From the NCBI GenBank assembly GCA_000469685.2, contig LS997563.1, forward strand, positions 45,186,651 to 45,250,650: 64,000 nucleotides of DNA. Reading direction: 5' to 3'. This stretch comes from Haemonchus contortus. Taxonomy: Eukaryota; Nematoda; Chromadorea; Rhabditida; Trichostrongylidae. Every line of letters begins with the position of its first letter. Position 1 is the first letter of the stretch. Below are positions 47,401 through 56,422 of this stretch, piece after piece. Under the pieces are notes generated by a model, which was not told the DNA's origin, searched no databases, and saw nothing but the letters and a program-made list of their open reading frames with translations. Made by a program: the position numbers and the translations under genes.

Positions 47401-49438
47401 CAACGTGAATAATGGCTTATTGTGATTCTCCCCATGCATCTGTATAGCCAAGAGAGAATACACCGTTGAGACCGATGTCAGTTAGTCGGAATCAGTCCTC
47501 TTCCAGTAGTCTGTATACTTCCAATCTGGACAACAACTCGAGCATGTACTCGAGTAGAATCAACTTCCTGACTACTTAAAAGGAACGACACGTTTGCCAG
47601 AGATCACTATGTGTTTGCTCGTTAGCCTGCTGTTTTCCTAGACGGCCTTCAGCCTGTTTAGTAGCATACAGATTCCTTCATGTCCAGACGGTAGCTAATT
47701 ATGTAGCAGATTCCCCTACTTCATATCAACGCTTTTAGTCTGAACCTGGGATTGCTCGATGTGTTGAGGTGTAGACGTAGGGCAAGTTCAGCCGTCATGC
47801 CCTTTTAGGCACCAATTACTATGCCTAGGACATGGTAATGGGGCCGAACATTATGTGATGAGAATTTTGAATCGCCTAGACGTTCGCCTGTACTTTTCCG
47901 CTTTCGTTGACTTTACTCGGCCTACAAATGAGAGAAACGACGAACGGACGAGCTCTTCCTGTCGCCTTTACACTGACAACACTTCGTTTTTCCTCGTCAC
48001 TCGCCACGTCGTTCGCACCACTAAATCCTGTTCTACCTTTCTTCTTAGTATCATTTGGCTTCATTGAAGCCTCTTGTAGACCGGAAGATTATCCTTGTAC
48101 TATTCTCAAAAGTTATTTTGAACACATTACTAGGAAGTTTTCTGGAAGTCTATTGTAAGCCCAAAGCCCTAGATCAGCCTGTCTTACCCTTTGTTAAGAG
48201 TGGCACTGGAATGGCGTTTCATCTTGGGAAATAGTCCGAAATATAGCTTTTAATTTTGAAAACCGTTTTGGGTCAAAAGGAAAGCCGGATGGCTCATGAA
48301 ACTCGGTTATAGTTTAAAAGAAGGGTTTTTTTCAGATCAGTCACATCACTTGCCCTCTTTACCTCTGAATTTCTGGTATTTCGTCTTCCAAGCTCTCTTC
48401 ACTCGAATTTTCTTGGATCTCCATAATCCTGGGAGGGTTATCCGAACTTTGATTAAGATTAGCGAATGCTGGGAGATATCACTTCCAAATTTCACTCCGG
48501 GAAGCCAAGGTAATTCGAAAAATCTGGTCCAGCAAAGTTTCATAACAATGTTTATTTCCTATGAGTTTGATTTGATGCAAAAAGCGATTAATTTGGAGAA
48601 CTCAAGTACCAGGGTTCCATTTATTGACGCGATTTATTGTCTAGTATTGCTAATTTATGTTTTATATTATTTATTTTTCCATTTTTGGACTACCTTCATC
48701 AATACATGCCTTTGATTATTTTCGTTGATTTTCCTCGGATAAAGTCATTTTTCTGGAAGGTATTTGATGATCGTTAACAACATCTTTTTGTATTAACTGC
48801 TCCAATTATCATGGAACATCCTGGAGCCTTAGAAGTGGTTATCCATTTGAGCAGACTTGAAGGTATGATCGGCTTGGTTTATCGGAGCGGTATTGGGTCC
48901 GGGGCTCGATATCCGGGATCAACAGCACCGTCTGCCATTTGAGTATTATCTGGTAGCTGTACGAAAGAAAACGGATTTCCACATAAGAAAAGGCTCTTAA
49001 GTTAGCTGATAGACTTCAGAAGCTGTAAAAAGGTTTGGTAGGTGGTCGTGATAAGGATTGGGGAGGATCTACACCTTGGTCTGCTTTCATTCATCTGCTT
49101 GTCCCATAGGTTTGAATAGGCATCTTAATCAATAGTCTATTTTGAACTAATTTATTTACTTTTTAAATTCATTTCAAGTAACTTTAGAAAGCCATCTTAT
49201 AACTCGGATCGATACTTTTTTAATCTCCTTAGCTAATTATGGATATATCCACCTGTTGTTGTCAAGATCCATTCATGAGGAATTACTTTTGTATTAATTG
49301 ATGCTCATAGATCTCACAATGAGCCTTCATTCTATTATCCACCCAAGATCTTTGCTTTTATGAAATTCTTCTAAGAATAATGCGTGCACAATGTCTAGCC
49401 TGATTAAAGATGTTTACCGTATCAGTAAATAATTTCAG
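44478..49438. other. long stretch with no supported feature
   Basis: Several open frames of 60 to 139 codons occur on both strands (for example 44569-44898 minus, 48296-48715 plus), but none has recognisable motifs or paired splice sites. A short inverted repeat, CACCTGAAGATCAGGTG, lies at about 46313. I see no mobile element ends. Confidence 0.4.
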
Positions 49439-49556
49439 ATGGGTGAGCGTATACGTCTATTCTCTGCGGGTTCATTTGTCACCACAGTGCCAATATCACC
49501 GAATCATGTCTCCAAGACACAATCGTTGAATAGTTTTGCTGAGACAACTGCTAACA
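49439..49556 (+). CDS. Gene 1 exon E
   Basis: A 118-nt exon between AAATAATTTCAG and AACA|GTAAGT. It starts at phase 0 with MGERIRLFSAGSFVTTVPIS and ends NSFAETTAN plus one base (phase 1). The other frames contain stops. It joins exon D (corrected frame, phase 0) and exon F (two-base start). The peptide is Ser/Thr-rich and basic, with the word SPNHVSKTQSLNSF, which could be phosphorylated; that is inference. The first codon is ATG, so it could also serve as a first exon of a shorter transcript. Confidence 0.65.
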
Positions 49557-51908
49557 GTAAGTAATTGCTTTTTTAATTGGTAATTTGTTTAAAAATTGTT
49601 TTTTCCAACGATTTCGATTTCCCATGGGTGTAGTGCTAAACATAGTTGGCATAATTATTACAAGCCTTCACTAGTTCTCTCATATCTGTCGTCTATAATC
49701 AAACGATTTTTCTTTTCTGAAACTAACAGATTATTTACATTGAGTCAGATTTTGAATTCCCGCCAAATGATCGCGGTCGGGAGAAATTCACTTGCGTTTT
49801 TAATTTACAAATTTATACAAGAAGCCCTCTTTCACGGTTGAGCAGTATTGAAAGCCAGAACTTCGATCCAGTCACCGTTTCTTCCTTACTTATATTATAT
49901 TTTCACAAATTGTTTACCAGCTGTTGTTGTTGTTTACCACTTGTTTACCAATACCCTTGACTGGCTAGGATGGACATGGTCCAGATTCCCTTGAGGAAAG
50001 GCATGTTCACCTTCCTATCTTAAGGAGTTTGCTTTTCTAAGAGTAGCCATACCAACCCAGGACTCATAAGATGCACTTGCTTAGGGCTAGGAGGCTGCTC
50101 AAAGTTCTCCCCGTCACACCATGGTCTGGTCAGGTGATCAGATCTCGGATCAGCACCTGTTCAGGCCATTCAAGTCTCTGATCCCTCAGGCATCTGAGAA
50201 ATGACACCAGCCTGGTGTCTGTATCCATGAAAGCATTGATTCAACGCTGCCCCAGAAGGTCGTTATATAGGCTTGGTACACAGTTATATAAGCAGTAGGC
50301 CCTTATGGGATAAATGGACGAGGTATGGAACGTTCCGAGACGGGATTGATCCAAGGCAGAAGCTTTAGTTAAGATTTATAGCAGGTTCATTCAGACCCTC
50401 AACTCCCTAGTAACCAACCTTAAAAGCCTCCCGAAGAACTCATTCCCCGTCACAGATGACGTTGACGTCGTTTTCCGCCTGTGATCTAATTACCTCTAAA
50501 ATTTACTGGTAATTTCATTCGCTACCTTCCTTTATCTTGCTTTATGAATATCGGATCAATCTCAAAACCTTCCCTGTCACTTTTGCCTTGTCGCTGATCA
50601 ATCCCCCTCAGAATCTGTACTTATCGAGTACTCTGTATCCTTAGGCTTTTGTGAAGATTCATTGAAAAGAATGAACTTTCTTTCTAGGATTTTCCTGGAA
50701 GGGAAGTGACTTGGAAAGGTCGTAGTATATCGCGAATCTAATTACTCGCAGTCCTAATAGGTTTGAAGAGCTCAGACTGAAGGAGCTGCTTAGGACGTCA
50801 AAAGGCACCGGACACTTTGCGGGGCAACCGCGTCATAATATGGGTGACTCAGCTAGGCGCTCAAAGATTGAAAATGTAAGTGGCAGCTCCAAAGGTTTCT
50901 GTTCATTGTGGATGTTCAACTAGAGCTTACAAAACTTTTTCTGGAATAAGCGAAAGATTATCGTTCGTGTTTATGCTGTCACGGTTCTTAAGCATCTTCC
51001 AAGGCTTCATTGATTTTGAGCCAATGTTTTGCTCGTTTATAAGAAGCCCAGAATGACAATGATTTCCACATTGATGCTATGTATGTAGTAATCTCTGGTG
51101 TGGGTCCTTCTCCCCGAAAATCGCGTCGCCTCACTGTACGCGACCGCGCACAGTCGTGCGACTTGAAGGGAAAGGATTGGATCAACATTCCCATTCTGAA
51201 GATATCTATTGGCTTCCTGTAGTGGTCACCCTGCTAAGAGCTGCAGAGTGATTGAAGTTCTTGAGAATGCTAAGTGTTTTTAATACATCACACTGTGGGA
51301 CAGTTTTCTTTTATTCCCACTTCCGACTACCGGTAAATGTTTTTTATTCTATTTTTTTATTTTGGGTATTTTGCAAATCTTAGTTATCCAGTTGTTGGGG
51401 TCCCGTTCGGAGATCTTGGTCTTGTCTTTACTGGAAGCGGTTAAAATGCTGGCAAAGAACGCTGAGAATCGCAAAGTTATCAGATTGTTTTTACAAATTA
51501 GGTTGTGCTCAAGGTGAACAGAACCAAGAAAAAGTTCAAGTATTTTTTTGCGTTCATGTCATTAACAATCGTCCTGAGAAGCGATACAATTGTAATATTG
51601 CTTGAGCTAAGCTTATTTGATTTTTTAATTAATCTCATTTCACTAATAGATCACGAGGACTTGTCCCTGTGAAAGTGCAACTGAAGGAATAAGTTCAAAA
51701 TTGGATTTTAAATGTTCGTGTTTTCATTACGCCTTGATATAACTAGAGGCAAGTCACCTCCTGGGATGAACAATCCGACTTCAGAGGTTTGGGAATCCGA
51801 GGAGAATAAGACTTCTCGAATAAATACACTTGAGGCTATTCTTTATCGTTTTTGAGAGTCTTTTGCGACGTGGAACTGAAACGATTCGACATCAGAAGAG
51901 GATACATA
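49557..51908. other. no recognised feature
   Basis: Presumed intron between exons E and F, up to the RTE insertion. No exons or repeats identified. Confidence 0.5.
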
Positions 51909-51921
51909 GAACAAGCCTTCC
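51909..51921 (+). repeat. target site duplication, left
   Basis: GAACAAGCCTTCC, identical to 55079-55091 on the other side of the retrotransposon. Confidence 0.92.
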
Positions 51922-51945
51922 TTCTTCTTCTTCTTCTCCCTAGCG

Positions 51946-54927
51946 TTAATCCCGCGCCGTCGCAGGGTCCGCTGTTCTTGTCAGCCGTCTCCATTTCATT
52001 CTATCTACGGCATCTTCTGCCGTCACCTTGGTTTCGGCGAGGTCCTTCTTGATCACGTCCCGCCATCTCTTCTTTGGGGCTCCTCGTGGTCGCTTACCTT
52101 GAGCCTCGAATTCCATTGCTTCCCTTATCGGATGGCTCTGTGGTCTTCTTAGCACATGCCCGAACCATCGCAGGCGCTGCTCTCTCATCTTCAGTTGAAT
52201 TGGAGCTGTTTGCATAGCCGTCCTGACGTCTTCATTTCTGACCCGATCCAGCCGCGTCCAGCCGCAGGCCCATCTGAGCATTCTCATTTCAGCGGAGTGG
52301 AGTTGTCCTTCGTGGAATTTACTCACGGGCCAACACTCGCTGCCGTAGAGCATCGTGGGCCTTACCACTGCCCGATACACCTTTCCTTTCAGGGTCCTGG
52401 AGCACCGACGGTCGCAGAGGATACCGGTGGACTCCCTCCACTTCATCCATGCCGCATTTATTCGGGATTTCACGGCTTGGTCCACGCTACCATCAGCGGC
52501 TAGATCACTCCCCAGATAGCGGAAGTCCTGGACCTTTTCGATGGCTTCCCCGCGACCGTCGACGATTGACTCCGTGCCCTCCTCGGAGCTGAGAAACTTG
52601 GTCTTCTTCACGTTCAGCCGGAGTCCACTCTCCGCCAATACCCTTTGCCAATTCTGGAGTTTATCCTGGAGTTCATCCTTGCTCTCCGCTATCAGAGCGA
52701 TGTCATCAGCGTAGAGGATGGTCTTCAGTGGTCCATCCATGAGTTCTTCTGTGATGACGTCCATCGTGAGCAGGAAGAGGAACGGGCTTAGAGCTGATCC
52801 CTGGTGTACTCCAACCGTGACATCTATTGCTCCGGTTTGGCCCTGTGGGGTGCGTATTGTTGTGGTGGAGCCATCGTACATGTCCTTCACCAGAGAGATC
52901 AGGTGTTCTGGAACCTTTCGTTTTCGGAGCGCTCTCCAGAGGACTTGTCGCGGGAGACGGTCGAAAGCCTTCTCCAGATCGAGGAAGGCTATGTAGCAGG
53001 GTCTACGCTTTTCTCGATACTTCTCCATAACTTGTCGAGCTATGAAGATGGCGTCCGTTGTAGACCTTTCAGGCATGAAGCCGAACTGCTTCTGTGAGAT
53101 TGGGACCAATTCTCTCAATCTTGAGTCGACCAGCCGCTCGTACAGCTTCATCGTGTGAGCAGTCAACCTGATTCCCCGGTAGTTGGAACACTCCATCGCG
53201 TCCCCCTTCTGCTTGAAGATTGGAACGATGGTACTTTTCCTCCATGCATCTGGGATTCTTCCTTCAGCGGTGACAGTGTTCAGGAATCGGGTGAGCCACT
53301 TTACCCCGTACTCTCCAAGCGCTTTCCATGCCTCGATCGGTACTCCATCCGGGCCAGTTGCCTTCCCAACCTTCATCTTTCCCATTGCTCTACGCACCTC
53401 ATTCTCCGTCCAGAGATTGATTGGGCCAGCCGTTGCCTCTAATTGGGAGCTGTTCTGGCGGGCGAATTCTTCGTTGAGGAGTCCGTCGAAGTATTCCTCC
53501 CACCTACGCCTGACCTCGCCAGGCTTCCTCAGTATGGCACCCTCGCTGTTCCTGACGGACTTCACTACCCCGATGTCCCGAGTGGCGCGGTGACGCGCTT
53601 TCGCCAGGCGGAAGACGAACTTCTCTCCTTCTCGACTGCCGAGTTTCTCATACAAGGCGTCCATTTCCGTGTTCTTCGCCTTCGCGACAGCAGCCTTGGC
53701 GAGCCTCTTGGAAGTTCTGTAGGCAGCTAGGTCTTCTGGAGCTCGTGTCTTTTGCCAGCGCTTGTAAGCCGATTTCTTCTGCCTCACAACTCGTTGGACT
53801 TCATCATTCCAGAACCATGCTTCCTTGTCCCCTCGGAAACCACCTCGAGTTTCCCCCAGCGTTTCCTTTGCACATCGCAGGATGACCTCCACAGCGTTGC
53901 TCCAAGTCTGCTGGATCGGCCCTTCGGGATTTGGAAGTCCAGCTTCCAGTATCTTTTCTTTGAGGTGTTCTCTTTCGGACTGGTGCAACTTCCACCACCG
54001 GATCCTCCGTTCCGTTCTTGTCCTCGATTTCTTGGGAAGATCGATGGCTATGTCTGCTAGTAGAGGTCTGTGCTGTGGTGCCAAGTCTTCTCCGGGCAGT
54101 ACCTTGATGTCTTTTACAGTTTTGAGGGCCGATCTTCTTACCAGCACATGATCTATTTCCGTTTCTTTCCCTCCACTGCTGTAGGTTACCTTCTGGGACT
54201 TCCTTTTCGCGAAGAAGGTGCTGCAGACTGCCAAGTCGTGAGCTATAGCCAGGGCAAGGACCCTTTCTCCCTCATCGTTTCTGAGTCCTACACCTTTACC
54301 TCCATGCACCCTTTCCAGTCCCCTCCTTTCACTGCCGACGTGCCCATTCAGATCACCTGCTATGGTAAGATAGTCCCCCTCCGGAACTGATCGGATGGTC
54401 TCGTCAAGTCTCAGATAGAACTCATCTTTTTCGTAGATGGGGCAGCCGGCTTGAGGTGCGTACACTGATATTATTGTCCAGTTCCCCTCCTTCGTGTCTA
54501 TCCTCACCGATATGATTCGACTGCTGACCCTGTTGACGGCGGAGACAGAGTCCTTCAGGGAGTCTGCCACTGCTACAGCCACACCATTTCGTTTGGTGTC
54601 TTCTCCGTTGTAGAAGAGTTTGACACCCTCTCCAATTTCTCTGGCCTTTGCTCCCTTCCAGCGGGTCTCCTGAAGGCATAGGACCTGGATGTTCCTGCGC
54701 TTCATGAGATCAGCGACTTCTCGGGACTTCCCAGTGAGCGATCCCACATTTAGAGTCCCTATTCGAACTAACTTCTTTGGCCGAGGTCGTTCACTCCTCG
54801 GTAGCCCTCGCATACTGTCCACAGAACTCAGGCGAGGGCCCTGTGCGCCACTTCCGGGTGACGTCCTAGCTTTATCATGGATACTCTTTGAGACTTTAGA
54901 CATATTTGTTGTGACTGGTTTCTCCAT
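51946..54927 (-). CDS. endonuclease/reverse transcriptase of RTE-type element
   Basis: The ORF is open from 54987; the first ATG is at 54927, giving 993 residues. Positions below count from 54987. An apurinic-type endonuclease domain comes first: GTLNVGSLTG (N80), LQETRW (E107), SVYAPQAG (Y176), AGDLNGHVG (D212, N214), ETEIDHVLV (D279) and PQHRPLL (H306), so all catalytic residues are present. The reverse transcriptase follows: GPDGVPIEAW, NYRGIRLTAH, FGFMPERSTTDAI, AFLDLEKAFDRLPR (D670), GVHQGSALSPFLF and ILYADDIAL (Y759, D761, D762). A C-terminal region with RPTMLYGSECWP and RLRWFGHVLRR ends the protein. It nicks genomic DNA and copies its own RNA into the nick. No stop or frameshift is seen, so the element may still be active. 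Residue numbering is by hand count. Confidence 0.95.
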   Translation of the reverse strand: MEKPVTTNMSKVSKSIHDKARTSPGSGAQGPRLSSVDSMRGLPRSERPRPKKLVRIGTLNVGSLTGKSREVADLMKRRNIQVLCLQETRWKGAKAREIGEGVKLFYNGEDTKRNGVAVAVADSLKDSVSAVNRVSSRIISVRIDTKEGNWTIISVYAPQAGCPIYEKDEFYLRLDETIRSVPEGDYLTIAGDLNGHVGSERRGLERVHGGKGVGLRNDEGERVLALAIAHDLAVCSTFFAKRKSQKVTYSSGGKETEIDHVLVRRSALKTVKDIKVLPGEDLAPQHRPLLADIAIDLPKKSRTRTERRIRWWKLHQSEREHLKEKILEAGLPNPEGPIQQTWSNAVEVILRCAKETLGETRGGFRGDKEAWFWNDEVQRVVRQKKSAYKRWQKTRAPEDLAAYRTSKRLAKAAVAKAKNTEMDALYEKLGSREGEKFVFRLAKARHRATRDIGVVKSVRNSEGAILRKPGEVRRRWEEYFDGLLNEEFARQNSSQLEATAGPINLWTENEVRRAMGKMKVGKATGPDGVPIEAWKALGEYGVKWLTRFLNTVTAEGRIPDAWRKSTIVPIFKQKGDAMECSNYRGIRLTAHTMKLYERLVDSRLRELVPISQKQFGFMPERSTTDAIFIARQVMEKYREKRRPCYIAFLDLEKAFDRLPRQVLWRALRKRKVPEHLISLVKDMYDGSTTTIRTPQGQTGAIDVTVGVHQGSALSPFLFLLTMDVITEELMDGPLKTILYADDIALIAESKDELQDKLQNWQRVLAESGLRLNVKKTKFLSSEEGTESIVDGRGEAIEKVQDFRYLGSDLAADGSVDQAVKSRINAAWMKWRESTGILCDRRCSRTLKGKVYRAVVRPTMLYGSECWPVSKFHEGQLHSAEMRMLRWACGWTRLDRVRNEDVRTAMQTAPIQLKMREQRLRWFGHVLRRPQSHPIREAMEFEAQGKRPRGAPKKRWRDVIKKDLAETKVTAEDAVDRMKWRRLTRTADPATARD

Positions 54928-55003
54928 CAGCCGGCCTGTCAACCTGGCCTGACGCTGGTACCGATACCATTTTTGCAATTTTTGCAAGGCATGGAGTTGC
55001 CTC

Positions 55004-55077
55004 GGCAGGGATCGAACTCACACTTCCTCTAAGTGCAGACGTGAGCCTACACTCTTATCCACTCGGCTATCCCTGCC
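55004..55077 (-). promoter_or_regulatory. tRNA-like 5' end with box A and box B
   Basis: On the minus strand this 74-nt block begins GGCAGGGA and ends with its complement TCCCTGCC, forming an 8-bp closing stem. Box A is TAGCCGAGTGG (55059-55069), a perfect match to the tRNA consensus of Leu/Ser type, and box B is AGTTCGATCCC (55008-55018). The T-arm cannot form normally because its 3' strand is used in the closing stem, so it is not a functional tRNA. These boxes could direct RNA polymerase III to start at the exact 5' end of the retrotransposon. That role is inference. Confidence 0.75.
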
Positions 55078-55078
55078 T

Positions 55079-55091
55079 GAACAAGCCTTCC
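55079..55091 (+). repeat. target site duplication, right
   Basis: GAACAAGCCTTCC, the partner of 51909-51921. Confidence 0.92.
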
Positions 55092-56225
55092 ATCAGTTAT
55101 GTTTTTTGCGATTTTTTCCTAAAAGAATTTGGAAAGAATTGCCACAGGCGGTTTGATTTTTGCTCATTATTATATTTTTATTCTTTGGATTTCATTGGTT
55201 AATTTACCGCTCCTTGGCGATCTGACCCCTTTATAATAACCTTGGTTGTTGAAGTAGCGGATCGCCAATTTTTTCTAAGTATAATATTAATTGACGAGAA
55301 GAGATTACTTTCTGAAGAGGAGAGGATGAAAGTTAATCTACTGAGTGGTTTCTCACAATCTATCTTTCTTGTTTAGTCGTTATCGAGAAGTTTTGAGTCA
55401 TGAAACTGGCGCAACTCAATCCATGAGAATGTTAGATGGAATGGGCCATTTTGTTTTGAATGAGCGCTGCCTTCGTTTAAGTTACAACAATTTGACGGAG
55501 TTCTCCTCATGGGGACCATTTTGTTTTGATTTCTGACCATTGTCAACGATTCATGGCTGACTGGAAATACGCCTATAAAATTTTGACGAGCTGGGTAAAC
55601 AACTTCCTCGCCTAAGCGCACATGAGCAGCTGGACTTCCTGTTAGAGAATGCCTATTGGTTTCGCGTGCTATAAGTTCCCACAATCTGATCTCGGTGCAT
55701 TTGACAGTCTGTTTGTTGAATAGTTGTTTGCGCCATGTATTTACGTAAATAGCTACAGAAAAACCGAATACGTCAAAAATGGGACACAGAAGCTTGCATG
55801 AATCCATGCTGGTACTTCAGATGTAGATTGATGACGACTGTTCACTGTTGAGGTGATTTCTCAGCAGTTCCAACTTCATGACCCCTAAAAATTGTCTTTT
55901 GTCTTCGGCTGTTTGTTGGTTGAGTTTGTTTCATAAGTTGATTACTGAATTTAGAATTCTAGGCAAAATGGTTATTTAATGAATTTGCAACCAGGACAGG
56001 TGCATACAATTCGCATACACCTGTGCTCGGAGCAAAACTTCAATACGATCAGCACTTGGCTCCTTATAGTCGTGCTGGAAGCCACTCGTTCATATGAGTT
56101 TCCTCGAACAAATCCTGCCAGTGTCTTGATTTTTTATTAATGTGGCTTACAGAGAATAAATGGCATTATTTGATCCCTTTATTTGAAATGCGCTCTGCAT
56201 TCGACATAAATTCAGTATCGTAGTG
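55092..56225. other. no firmly supported feature
   Basis: A 144-codon minus-strand frame (55373-55807) overlaps a plus-strand frame (55345-55536) behind TCTTGTTTAG. Neither shows recognisable motifs. They share a small duplication, CCATTTTGTTTTGA, at about 55446 and 55518. Confidence 0.4.
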
Positions 56226-56422
56226 GTGTATTGAATGCTTATGTGGCCTATACAGTGATTTGTGGTGGCCAGCCGTTGTATAAACCAGTGCTTTTATCCT
56301 CCCAGACGAGTATTATACCATTTAATCGACCCGGAAGGATGGATGGTTAGGTTGGCCAAGGGCTTGGTTTGCCTGACAATGCATAGGTCATAGTGCACCA
56401 CTTGAAACCACCACCTCCGTCC
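56226..56422 (-). repeat. tRNA-derived SINE, copy 10
   Basis: A minus-strand copy. The plus strand shows ATGTGGCCTATACAGTGATT, GTGGTGGCCAGCCG, AGTGCTTTTATCCTCCCAGA, ATCGACCCGGAAGGATGGAT, GGTTGGCCAAG and, at the head, ATAGTGCACCAC and CCACCACCTCCGTCC. Box B is decayed. The tail is missing. Confidence 0.8.

Larger units (their letters stand above)
51922..55078 (-). mobile_element. full-length RTE-type non-LTR retrotransposon
   Basis: The element is 3157 bp on the minus strand, bounded by a perfect 13-bp target site duplication. Its 3' end is (GAA)5 and no poly(A) is present, and only 24 bases follow the stop codon. Both are typical of RTE-clade elements. One long ORF encodes endonuclease and reverse transcriptase. 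The 5' end begins with a tRNA-like sequence carrying boxes A and B. The intact ORF and identical duplications suggest a recent insertion. It sits in the inferred intron between exons E and F of Gene 1, in the opposite orientation. Confidence 0.93.

Noticed and set aside
47876..48064. 62-codon minus-strand frame starting MKPNDTKKKGRTG
   Set aside because: Composition looks protein-like, but there is no splice support, no homologue that I recognise, and the opposite strand is open too.
48296..48715. 139-codon open frame, plus strand, with a hydrophobic end
   Set aside because: The hydrophobic residues come from T-rich sequence. No recognisable domain and no splice sites.
55004..55077. A possible Leu/Ser tRNA gene on the minus strand
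   Set aside because: Boxes A and B are good, but the T-arm cannot pair normally and the block lies exactly at the 5' boundary of the retrotransposon inside its target duplication. It is part of the element.
55373..55807. 144-codon open frame, minus strand
   Set aside because: No motif, no splice signals, and a plus-strand frame overlaps it. A frame of this length is possible by chance in 64 kb.
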